Of a stretch of 27,203 nucleotides of DNA, positions 16,390-23,916 are shown one piece after another. A program made the translations under genes and the position numbers. The stretch is from IMG/VR virus record IMGVR_UViG_3300026521_000128, positions 1 to 27,203 of that record; one strand, written 5' to 3'. The DNA comes from a virus. The stretch's first letter is position 1; the number at the start of each line of letters is the position of its first letter. The notes beneath the pieces are model-generated. The model made no database searches. It had not been told where the DNA came from and saw only the letters and a list, made by a program, of their open reading frames with translations.

Positions 16390-18289
16390 GAATATAAGCT
16401 AACGTATAGTAAGGAGGTAAATTTGCATCTGTTCCACTTACACCCTCAGTTGACGCATCTACAGTAATATTCGTAGTAGATAAATTTGTTTCTTCTACAG
16501 CATCGCCTAAAGAACCGTTCGTTGAGTCATTTGCAGACGTTTTTCTACCATGGCTGCTTTCATTTGTGTTGTATCCGTTGTTTTTCTGTAGATGCGAATG
16601 CCCTGTATCATTAACAGTCAGATTGTGAGTATGTGAAACTACTACAGCATCTCTGCTACCGCCAGCATCTCCCGTGTTTGAACCATCTCCACCTATGATG
16701 AATTGTCCTCTAAGGTCTGGAGTTCCGTTTGTTCCGTCACATAGAGCCCAGTTACTGTTCAGTGTAGTTACATCGCCACTAAACATAATGATACCACCGA
16801 CTGGAGTAGCTATACTGTCCACATAATCTTTACGAGTTAAGTGTCCGGCAATAGTAGGTGCACTTGCATTAACTGTCACATTTCCAGTAGCACCTAAAGT
16901 AAAAGCTGTCTGTATATTACCACTATCATCATATCTACGAAGCTCGATTTCTCCATTACTGTTATCATAATAAAGTAGTCCTCTATTTACACTGTTCTCA
17001 TCTTGTAGCCAGTATTGAGCATTATACCCAGAAGGAGCTCTTGAAATGAATTTTCCAGTTCTTGAAATTATGTCTTTAGAGCTTAGTTCTTGCAATACTA
17101 AATTTCCGTTCTTGTCTAACTCGAAGATTACATCATCATAATTAGCGAATTTCCACGATTTGAAATTACTACCAGTGCCGCCTATTCTCTGTAAGATACT
17201 CCAAGTTCCATCTCCGTTGTCCATTCTACGTAAGTCTACAACATCAGTTGAACCATCAAAAAGTGACTCAAATGTAATATCTGAAATAGAAGTTCCCTTT
17301 TTTCTGAACCTAATAGTTCCGTTAATATCTCCACCAGTGTTAGGGTAGGCATTCTGAACATTTGAAGGAATGTTAGTAATTGCAGCCCAATCGAAAGTCC
17401 AATCAACTCTATTCCAATCTCCCTCTACTGTGTCAGGTGTGGCCGGGTCATCACCACTCCAAATAAGCCAATCACCTACTGTAAGTTCAGGACAAGATGA
17501 CATATCACCACTAACAGAAGTTACTATATATAGATAACCATTAACATCCTTATTTACATCACCTGTTGGTTGAGGGGTAGGTGGTAAACTACAATCTACT
17601 GAGTCCCAAGTCCCTTGAAATTTCAGACCTGCTGATACTTGACCTGCTTTTATCGAGTAGTGTAATGCGGAGTAGTCCATAGTATCATTGTATAAAATAC
17701 TATCTGTTGATTCGTCATAGTAGTAAGATTTAACATGAGTATTCTCAGGCTCATTAGCATATGAATCAGATGTCATTGCTTCTGCTCTTGATGTCATCGC
17801 TTGAAAGTATGCGTCTTGTACAACATCAATATTATCTGATACAGTAATTACATCTTGTATATTTGCACCAACAGTATTAACATCAGCTATATCTGATGCT
17901 ACTGTATTTACATTTTGAAGATCAGCAGCTACAAGCACAACACTTGCCATATCAGAAGCAACAGTATCAACATCATCAATATCATTAGCAACAGCAGATA
18001 TTTCATTTGTGTATTGAGAAACTATTTCTACTTCCGAATCTACACTTGCTACTTTAGTAACTTCATTACTTATGATCGATACTTTTATAATATCACTTAT
18101 ATTATCTGCATTGGCAATAACAGAAGCAATATTATCCCCTACAAGTTTAATTTCATCAAGATAAATAGCTACATCTTTTAACTTGTAATCCTCAAACAGT
18201 TCTTGTAGTTCTAACGGGAGGTCATCTATTTTTTTATCAATATATAATTTCAAACTGTCAAACAGTTTATTTTGATTTATTAAAGCCAT
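16376..18289 (-). CDS. tail fibre with ten-residue repeats and tail-collar domain
   Basis: A 637-residue fibre. Residues 1-50 are the same anchor as in the next fibre gene. About 51-155 is a run of ten-residue repeats of the type xxDIxxVxTV. Residues 205-310 have YSALHYS, GLKFQGTWD and tryptophan-rich GDWLIWSGDD and GDWNRVDW, like a carbohydrate-binding module. The last 145 residues are a tail-collar domain (PF07484 type): VGGIIMFSGDVTTLNSNWAL, then CDGTNGTPDLRGQFIIGGDG, His-rich SHTHNL and GHSHL, and the closing NLPPYYTLAYIQRI. Its start overlaps the upstream gene by 10 bases and has SD AAAAGGAT. Probable role: receptor binding or fibre attachment. Confidence 0.87.
   Translation of the reverse strand: MALINQNKLFDSLKLYIDKKIDDLPLELQELFEDYKLKDVAIYLDEIKLVGDNIASVIANADNISDIIKVSIISNEVTKVASVDSEVEIVSQYTNEISAVANDIDDVDTVASDMASVVLVAADLQNVNTVASDIADVNTVGANIQDVITVSDNIDVVQDAYFQAMTSRAEAMTSDSYANEPENTHVKSYYYDESTDSILYNDTMDYSALHYSIKAGQVSAGLKFQGTWDSVDCSLPPTPQPTGDVNKDVNGYLYIVTSVSGDMSSCPELTVGDWLIWSGDDPATPDTVEGDWNRVDWTFDWAAITNIPSNVQNAYPNTGGDINGTIRFRKKGTSISDITFESLFDGSTDVVDLRRMDNGDGTWSILQRIGGTGSNFKSWKFANYDDVIFELDKNGNLVLQELSSKDIISRTGKFISRAPSGYNAQYWLQDENSVNRGLLYYDNSNGEIELRRYDDSGNIQTAFTLGATGNVTVNASAPTIAGHLTRKDYVDSIATPVGGIIMFSGDVTTLNSNWALCDGTNGTPDLRGQFIIGGDGSNTGDAGGSRDAVVVSHTHNLTVNDTGHSHLQKNNGYNTNESSHGRKTSANDSTNGSLGDAVEETNLSTTNITVDASTEGVSGTDANLPPYYTLAYIQRIA
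17825..18139 (-). repeat. ten-residue coding repeats in the fibre shaft
   Basis: Translated, residues 51-155 of the fibre fall in blocks of exactly ten: ANDIDDVDTV, ASDMASVVLV, AADLQNVNTV, ASDIADVNTV, GANIQDVITV, SDNIDVV and looser earlier copies. About five are clear and about five degenerate. Hydrophobic residues recur at positions 4, 7 and 10. The stretch probably forms a trimeric shaft whose length depends on repeat number. Confidence 0.75.
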
Positions 18290-18999
18290 GTAGCAATCCT
18301 TTTAAAAGATTTTCTTGATATTACTTTTGTAGGAAAAAGATTTCTAAGTTCTTCTGTTTTAGCATAATATCTTCTGTAGTAAAAATTGCCAACTTGCACA
18401 TCATTACCACTTTGAAAAGTATCATTAAAATAGTATTTACATCCCTCTATAACAGAAGGCATGATATAATGAACATCTTCAGGTAAAAGCTCATTTGGAT
18501 GCGGAATAACTTGTGCAACAAAAGCCATGTTTACACCATCTTTCTCTTTTAACCAATCAATATCATTCGCATAATATATTGAAGTTCCATGATAATCGAA
18601 CTTATCAGAGATACAGTACCCTTTATCATCAAATATATCAAGAACACTCACAAGCATACTTTGAGCATCTTCTTCAACGAATACTTCCTTATCAACATTT
18701 GGATCAGGCAAGTCAACTGGATTCATAATAAAATCAAGAATATCCTCATCAGATATATCGCCTATAGTTACAGTTTGAAGTTCTACTTCAACTCTTTCGT
18801 TTATTCTAAGTAGATCTCTGAAATCATAAAGTGTTTTATCGGCATGAATAGTAAATCCTACTATTTTCTTGAAAACACTTGTATATTGTGCAATATCACT
18901 GATGACTTGCATTATTATATTATCTATATCTTCATCAGTACTATTAATACCTCTAATGTGAAATTTAACCTTTTCTCTTATATCATCTAAGACTGCCAT
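18280..18999 (-). CDS. probable tail or neck adaptor protein
   Basis: A 239-residue protein from the ATG at 18999. I chose this start because GGAGG stands seven bases before it; a longer reading from 19041 has no good SD and adds an unlikely leader. Features seen: helical start (VLDDIREKVKFHIRG), a beta-rich middle, many acidic residues, and a C-terminal segment of aromatic and basic residues (FYYRRYYAKTEELRNLFPTK). I do not recognise the family firmly. N4 keeps a 30-kDa virion protein (gp67) near its terminase gene and fibres, and this gene is similar in size and place, but that is only a positional match. It follows the lipoprotein with a TAATG overlap. Confidence 0.65.
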   Translation of the reverse strand: MAVLDDIREKVKFHIRGINSTDEDIDNIIMQVISDIAQYTSVFKKIVGFTIHADKTLYDFRDLLRINERVEVELQTVTIGDISDEDILDFIMNPVDLPDPNVDKEVFVEEDAQSMLVSVLDIFDDKGYCISDKFDYHGTSIYYANDIDWLKEKDGVNMAFVAQVIPHPNELLPEDVHYIMPSVIEGCKYYFNDTFQSGNDVQVGNFYYRRYYAKTEELRNLFPTKVISRKSFKRIATWL

Positions 19000-19160
19000 T
19001 ATTGAACCTCCAGCTCTTGATAAGATACAGTACCACCACACTCAAAGTGATTACTATTGCAATCACATTCACAAGCAGGCTCATGCACTACGGTAGTACA
19101 GCCTGCTATGATAATACTAATCAAAACTACGCTTAGTAAGCTTTTCAAAGTACACCTCAT
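18999..19160 (-). CDS. outer-membrane lipoprotein, possible o-spanin
   Basis: A 53-residue lipoprotein: a basic start (MRCTLKS), a hydrophobic stretch and a lipobox IIAGC with the acceptor cysteine at residue 20. After cleavage about 34 residues remain, with five more cysteines (ACECDCNSNHFECGG). It starts out of frame inside the preceding gene. That nesting and the size resemble Rz1-type o-spanins, which join the outer membrane to an inner-membrane partner at lysis; most are proline-rich, while this one is cysteine-rich. No inner-membrane spanin is visible beside it. An ATG at 19205 would give 68 residues with AAGG touching the start and an atypical leader, so 19160 is preferred although no SD is obvious there. 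Confidence 0.6.
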   Translation of the reverse strand: MRCTLKSLLSVVLISIIIAGCTTVVHEPACECDCNSNHFECGGTVSYQELEVQ

Positions 19161-19365
19161 TTTCTTGTTTGTTGTATAAACAAAACAACACTTTACCGTC
19201 AACATCCTTAACTAAAAACTTGATAGTTTTAGGTGGAGTATCTGAACCATACACAGCTTGAAATAGCTGTTTAAACTTTGCCTTACTAGGTGCATTACCT
19301 AAACTTTGATTGTAGTTATACAGAGGCGTAAAGTCCTCTGTTTCTGCTAATTGTCCTATTTCCAT
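19117..19365 (-). CDS. small unknown protein overlapping the lipoprotein
   Basis: An 82-residue protein with a strong SD (AAAGGAG, eight bases before the ATG). It has the blocks NAPSKAKFKQLFQAVYG and PPKTIKFLVKDVDGKVLFCL, a compact alpha/beta pattern, and no membrane segment or signal peptide. Therefore it is not an inner-membrane spanin, even though the next gene is nested in its end. It is the first gene after the inserted plus-strand endonuclease gene in the direction of late transcription. Function unknown. Confidence 0.6.
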   Translation of the reverse strand: MEIGQLAETEDFTPLYNYNQSLGNAPSKAKFKQLFQAVYGSDTPPKTIKFLVKDVDGKVLFCLYNKQENEVYFEKLTKRSFD

Positions 19366-19442
19366 ATCGGTTCTCCTTTATTTAATTTAACTTTAACAAT
19401 CATTTTGCTAACATACTGAAATACTTTATTAAAGGATAACAA

Positions 19443-19907
19443 ATGATTGATATTAGTGAACTCGGTCTTAAAAAACTCGAGAAACAAAAACCTATAAGCC
19501 ATACCCCTGAATACAAGGCTTGGACTAAGATGAAAGAAAGATGTCTTAATCCTTCTTGCAAAGAATATCCAAACTATGGAGGCAGAGGCATTGCTATTTG
19601 CGATGATTGGATTAATAACCCTCATAAATTTATTAAAGATATGGGAGAAAAACCCGAACCAAAACGTAATTATAGCCTTGAACGAATAGATAACGAAAAA
19701 GGCTACTGTAAAGATAACTGTAAGTGGGCTGATAAAAAAGAACAAGCCAGAAATAGAAGAAGCAATGTTTGGATTGAGTACAAAGGTACCAAAATGTTGA
19801 TCTCCGATTGGGCTGATGCTCTTGGTATTAAAAGACTTACACTTTCTGCCAGACTTAAAAAAGGATGGTCTGTTGAAAAGGCTTTTACCACTCCAGTTAA
19901 GGCTTAA
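19443..19907 (+). CDS. HNH-like endonuclease family protein, opposite strand
   Basis: A 154-residue protein and the only plus-strand gene inside the late block. It matches a family common in phages: EYKAWTKMKERCLNP (residues 23-37), NYGGRGIAICDDW (44-56), FIKDMGEKP, SLERIDNEKGYCKDNCKWAD (78-97), then KKEQARNRR and a C-terminal DNA-reading part (ISDWADALGIKRLTLSARLK). Cysteines 34, 53, 89 and 93 could hold zinc. Relatives are usually annotated as HNH or homing endonucleases. SD AAAGGAT stands before the ATG. Its stop shares TTAA with the stop of the tailspike gene, so the insertion was neat. It probably acts as a selfish element. Activity is inferred only. Confidence 0.75.
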   Translation: MIDISELGLKKLEKQKPISHTPEYKAWTKMKERCLNPSCKEYPNYGGRGIAICDDWINNPHKFIKDMGEKPEPKRNYSLERIDNEKGYCKDNCKWADKKEQARNRRSNVWIEYKGTKMLISDWADALGIKRLTLSARLKKGWSVEKAFTTPVKA

Positions 19908-22900
19908 ATCCATAAGTCTTCTCCATGATATTGGAGTCGGCTTCCGTGATAAGTGATATAGTCACGTGTTCTTCGTTTTAAACTAATGTACTCATAGTCA
20001 GCCTCGTATGTATCATCTCCATCTGCACCAACGTGTATCTCAGCTATAGCTCCACTGAATGGATTAGATTGATGAACTCCATCGCCTATTGTAGGAGTTG
20101 ATACCCAAGTTCCATTAGGTCGTCTAAAGCTAATTTTACCGTTACCTACTTGATTACGAAACTTAACTTCAATTACCCAATCAGCAGCCTCAAACGTTTG
20201 ATTATGTGGAACTAAAGAACCAAAGTTGCTATTAGTTTTCAAGTGTAAACTACCATCTCCATTATCTGTAATAGTGGCTGGATAAGCACTATCAAAACCC
20301 CAATACCAAGCTCCACAATCAAACGACCAGTTATCTAAGAACTCCCCATCAGGTTTATCACATTTAACACTAGGTTTAACTATTTTATCCCACACTTTAG
20401 CTACTCTACGTAACTTAATAGCCCCAGCTCCAAGTCTTGATGTATCATCCAAAACTATAACTGCATCAGGATAAGCGTCAGGTGTAGGTTGCTCAACACC
20501 ATTTATGTATAGCTTACGTGTAGTGCCATCATCAGTATAGAGGTAATCTCCTTTATCGCCCCAATCTTGAAATGACCAAGGAGGTGTAGGAGTATCACAT
20601 AAGATTACATCATATTGACTAGGGTCAAAACCCATATTAGTTTCTTTTTGCATATTAGTATCAAAAGGTAACTTTTGTAAACCTCTACCTATACCCCATT
20701 GATAGTATGTGTCATCAAAGTTAGCTATAGTGTAATCTAAACCATCTGCATAGTTCTTTTGGGTAGCACTATTCATATTTAGAGGCATATTAACAAATAC
20801 ATCATCAATAGTAAAACTCAAGTTCTCATCAGTATAACTATCTTCTGCATTACAGTGTCTAAAGGTAGCTTCTGGATTGAAATACATATAGTCTCTCTCA
20901 CTACTATCAACAGCATAATTTAAAACTATAACATTACCTAAACCACTAACGGCATAAGAAGCGTCTCCTCTAGCTTGAGCTATACTTACTTGATTACCAG
21001 TAAAAACTCCAGAAGTAGAATGATTAGCTACTATTCTATTATCAAGATAAGCCTGAAAACCATACTGAGTCATAATTACCTGCACAAAATACTCTTTACC
21101 ATCCTCAAGAGTAGCTATGTCTTTATTGCCTCCATCCACATAAACACGTAAAGTTAATCCATTTAACCACACAATTCTAGAAGAAGTTTCCAAAAGATAT
21201 TGGTCACCATAATTTGCAGCTTTTAGAAAGAATGAAAATGTTAATCCTTTAGTAAAAACATCCTTAGTATCTGCAACTAAACCACCAGTTCCATTAAACT
21301 GTAAAAATGAGCCAGTTTTAGCTGAAATAGATCCATCGAATAGTAAACTTGGAATATCGTTGTTAATTCTATTACCTACAAAATCATCAGATAAAGCATT
21401 AAAATCATCAGGAGTGTATAAAGTTCCATTGACTTTAAATGGCGTTGTATTTCCATTATCATTAAAATAGCTGATATTACTTACTTTGTTGTTATGGGTT
21501 TCATCATAGTCAATAAATGTAACAGCCACAGGACAATTATATATAATATTATCGTACAACTCACAATCGTGAATGTGGTCGTTTTCAGTTAGTGCATCAT
21601 CAATCATTATTGCCCCACTTGCACAATCCATAAAAATATTACTAAACAATTTATTCCTATAAACCATACCAGCATACTGTTCTAATGAGATACCTTGAGA
21701 TACGTTAGTTTTAAACTTACTATCCCTAACTTTATGCACTATATTTCTAGCAAAGATATTGTCGTGCCCATTAAACTGATTACGTACAGCTATGTCAGTA
21801 ATTAAACTATCTGTAAAACTACAATGATGTGTTTCACTATCAAAAGCTATCCTACCACCATACCAAACATTTGGAGCAGTACAATACATATTTCTAAAAT
21901 GTGTATTTTCAATAGGGTTATCTATATTACCTACGGCGTTAATAGATGCGTGACACCAGTTTTTAATATATCCACGTTCAAAAGTACAGCCTCTAGTGTA
22001 AGGCTGAGGATTAACCCCATCAACTGGACCTCTAACGCTTGAACCTGCGTGTGTTCCACCTAAACTACTATCCAGCTCAAATTCAGCATCACAAACAAAG
22101 TTAGTAAAACTAGAATTAGAAACCCATCTAGTGTACATACCTTTAACAGCACGTCTACCCATTTGAAAATTTCTTGATGTCATACTATCTATTTCATTAA
22201 AATAAACACCCTGCGAAGCGGAGCCTCTAGCATCTATATCTTGAAAAACAGTATTGCTAGTTTGATAAAAATATACAGAGAAAGAAACAGTTGCAAATTT
22301 GTACTCTTTCCCAGTAGGGTCGCCAAATACAGTTAACCTACATAAAGAGGTAGGCTCATCTATGATTTCAGAGAACCATCTAAAATAATCTCCCAAAGGT
22401 TCAAGTGTTAAATCAGTAGATGGTAATATCTCAACATCATTTTCCCATAATCGCTTACAGTTATACCCAGTGTATTCTCCGCTCCAAGTTCCGTCACCAT
22501 TATCTACCCAAGTAGCTATATGGTCTGTACGTAATCCAGAGATTATAGGCTGAGGTAAACTTTCATCTCCGTAACACCCAAAATAAGCTGTATAAGTGTC
22601 ATCACTAAAAAATGTACTTCCAGATAATTCAATAATCTCGTTCCAAATATCTCCACGTCTTAGTAAGATACTATCTCCTGCATTTTGAAGCTTTAGTTTC
22701 GCAGCAGCCAGAGTTGCTAATGCAGTATCTTCAGTTAATCCGTCATTTGTATCATTACCATCATTAGAAACATAGTAAATAGTACCTATATTATCTAAAG
22801 GAGAGTTAATGTATTTACTATTAATGATAGATAGTTTAAGAGCTTCAAACCATAAGAACCTAGCTTCCAAAGAACGAATAGATACTTTCTTGTTAACTAC

Positions 22901-23017
22901 GTAACTTTTACCGTTAATGCTACGGAAAACATTACCCTCAACTTCTATGAAAGGTCTTTCAAATGCTGAGGGAGCACCTAGACCGGTTCTCCCCATACTT
23001 AATCCAAAGTTTAACAT
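19904..23017 (-). CDS. tailspike with right-handed beta-helix and LamG-like domain
   Basis: A 1037-residue protein. Residues 1-75 are a head-binding leader. From about 78 the entry motif IYYVSNDGNDTNDGLTEDTA is typical of pectate-lyase-fold spikes; many Asn/Cys/Thr-rich turns run to about 550 as a beta-helix. Residues about 556-710 look like a LamG/concanavalin-type domain (SLLFDGS ... LTFSFFLKA ... YFVQVIMTQYGFQAYLDNR). After a linker, a second beta domain (about 925-1015) resembles a carbohydrate-binding module, ending RLQYHGEDLWI. SD AAAGGAG is in place. Such spikes bind, and often cut, surface polysaccharide; cleavage cannot be read from sequence. No intramolecular chaperone or peptidase end is seen. 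Confidence 0.85.
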   Translation of the reverse strand: MLNFGLSMGRTGLGAPSAFERPFIEVEGNVFRSINGKSYVVNKKVSIRSLEARFLWFEALKLSIINSKYINSPLDNIGTIYYVSNDGNDTNDGLTEDTALATLAAAKLKLQNAGDSILLRRGDIWNEIIELSGSTFFSDDTYTAYFGCYGDESLPQPIISGLRTDHIATWVDNGDGTWSGEYTGYNCKRLWENDVEILPSTDLTLEPLGDYFRWFSEIIDEPTSLCRLTVFGDPTGKEYKFATVSFSVYFYQTSNTVFQDIDARGSASQGVYFNEIDSMTSRNFQMGRRAVKGMYTRWVSNSSFTNFVCDAEFELDSSLGGTHAGSSVRGPVDGVNPQPYTRGCTFERGYIKNWCHASINAVGNIDNPIENTHFRNMYCTAPNVWYGGRIAFDSETHHCSFTDSLITDIAVRNQFNGHDNIFARNIVHKVRDSKFKTNVSQGISLEQYAGMVYRNKLFSNIFMDCASGAIMIDDALTENDHIHDCELYDNIIYNCPVAVTFIDYDETHNNKVSNISYFNDNGNTTPFKVNGTLYTPDDFNALSDDFVGNRINNDIPSLLFDGSISAKTGSFLQFNGTGGLVADTKDVFTKGLTFSFFLKAANYGDQYLLETSSRIVWLNGLTLRVYVDGGNKDIATLEDGKEYFVQVIMTQYGFQAYLDNRIVANHSTSGVFTGNQVSIAQARGDASYAVSGLGNVIVLNYAVDSSERDYMYFNPEATFRHCNAEDSYTDENLSFTIDDVFVNMPLNMNSATQKNYADGLDYTIANFDDTYYQWGIGRGLQKLPFDTNMQKETNMGFDPSQYDVILCDTPTPPWSFQDWGDKGDYLYTDDGTTRKLYINGVEQPTPDAYPDAVIVLDDTSRLGAGAIKLRRVAKVWDKIVKPSVKCDKPDGEFLDNWSFDCGAWYWGFDSAYPATITDNGDGSLHLKTNSNFGSLVPHNQTFEAADWVIEVKFRNQVGNGKISFRRPNGTWVSTPTIGDGVHQSNPFSGAIAEIHVGADGDDTYEADYEYISLKRRTRDYITYHGSRLQYHGEDLWI

Positions 23018-23027
23018 TTAAACTCCT

Positions 23028-23105
23028 TTATTTACGACAAGAGCTAGGTTTTTTCCTAGGTCCAGGACTTGATCCATCACGAGGTTTTCTTCTTCTTGTT
23101 GCCAT
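23028..23105 (-). CDS. 25-residue basic peptide
   Basis: A tiny open frame with SD AAGGAG six bases before its ATG. The peptide has ten Arg/Lys residues of 25 and the core TRRRKPRDGSSPGPRKKP. It fills the gap between the 84-residue gene and the tailspike, ending 10 bases before the tailspike ATG, whose SD follows its stop codon. Small phage peptides with an RRxRDGSGP-like core exist, but I know of no tested function. A nucleic-acid or virion binding role is only a guess. Confidence 0.65.
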   Translation of the reverse strand: MATRRRKPRDGSSPGPRKKPSSCRK

Positions 23106-23115
23106 AGTGAACTCC

Positions 23116-23370
23116 TTAACTTATAATACAAGAAGCATCAACATCAATAGATTGAATATTATCACCTATAACGTAATCAATACCAGCAGGAGCAGGAACA
23201 GTAACAGCTACAGAACCATTCCTATTTAATACTACATTTCCATCTTCAAGCATATGAATAATGCTTCCACTTTTGATCTCATAACCAGTAACACCGCTAG
23301 TAAATACATTTGTTCCTAAGTGTAGTGGAAAAGCTTGTATGTTTCCACTTCCATTTCGAATTAAACCCAA
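23116..23370 (-). CDS. small beta-rich protein of unknown function
   Basis: An 84-residue protein. Much of it looks like beta strands with Gly and Val (LGTNVFTSGVTGYEIKSGS, GNVVLNRNGSVAVTVPAPAG). There is no catalytic or membrane motif. SD AAAGGAG precedes the ATG. It lies downstream of the HNH/AP2 gene and upstream of the basic peptide and tailspike, so a small structural role in the tail or head is plausible but not shown. Confidence 0.6.
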   Translation of the reverse strand: MGLIRNGSGNIQAFPLHLGTNVFTSGVTGYEIKSGSIIHMLEDGNVVLNRNGSVAVTVPAPAGIDYVIGDNIQSIDVDASCIIS

Positions 23371-23395
23371 AATAAACTCCTTTTGTTATTTTATA

Positions 23396-23875
23396 TTAGT
23401 CTCTTCCATGATTTTCATGAAAGCCATATAATACTTCAGCATTTTTGCGAGCATTTACAGCATCGCTAAAATTTTCAAAGCAACCTAAATATACATCAGT
23501 ATAATCAACTCCAATAGTAGCAATCCATCTCTTATTTGATTCTTGCCATTTAACACCACAAACACCACTTGAATTATTGCAAGGTCGTTTTGCATTTTTA
23601 GAATTTTCTTGTTTTGTAACAACTCTTAAATTTGAAATCCGATTATCATCACGAACACCGTTGATATGATCTATAAAACCATCAGGTTCTTCGCCATATT
23701 GAAACAGCCAAGCAAGCCTATGTGCTTGAAACTGTTTATTACCAATACAAATTCTTATATATCCACTATGATGTCTATTGCCGACAACCTTGCCATTTTT
23801 CTTTTTGATAAACAATCCAGTTTTTGGATTGTAATCAAATGTAGCAAGGATTTTATTTCTTATCGTTTCGTCCAT
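23396..23875 (-). CDS. free-standing HNH/AP2 homing endonuclease
   Basis: A 159-residue protein. Residues about 48-95 form an HNH_3-type nuclease: HRLAWLFQYG with His52, FIDHINGVRDDNRISNLR with His70, Asn72 and Asn78, then the basic helix VVTKQENSKNAK. Residues about 103-155 form an AP2-like DNA-binding domain (SSGVCGVKWQESNKRWIATI ... FSDAVNARKNAEVLYG). This pairing is usual in phage homing endonucleases, which cut DNA lacking the gene and spread by repair. It sits between the large terminase and tail genes, with its own extended -10 promoter and SD AAGGA. The ATG at 23875 is chosen because it is eight bases from that SD. Neither neighbour is split, so it is an intergenic insertion. Confidence 0.88.
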   Translation of the reverse strand: MDETIRNKILATFDYNPKTGLFIKKKNGKVVGNRHHSGYIRICIGNKQFQAHRLAWLFQYGEEPDGFIDHINGVRDDNRISNLRVVTKQENSKNAKRPCNNSSGVCGVKWQESNKRWIATIGVDYTDVYLGCFENFSDAVNARKNAEVLYGFHENHGRD

Positions 23876-23907
23876 TCATTCATTCCTTCATTCGTTTATA
23901 TGAAAGT

Positions 23908-23916
23908 ATTATATCA
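23908..23916 (-). promoter_or_regulatory. extended -10 promoter before the HNH/AP2 gene
   Basis: On the minus strand TTTTGATATAATACT gives TATAAT with TG one base upstream. The TGA is also the stop codon of the large terminase gene, so the two features share bases. No good -35 is present. The start would fall near 23901, about 25 bases before the endonuclease ATG. Confidence 0.5.

Noticed and set aside
18280-19041. Longer reading of the adaptor gene from the ATG at 19041
   Set aside because: It lacks an SD and would add an odd leader; GGAGG is well placed for the ATG at 18999.
19356-19913. 185-residue open frame on the minus strand opposite the endonuclease gene
   Set aside because: Its protein is a Phe/Ser/Ile-rich shadow of the plus-strand gene, which matches a known family and has a good SD.
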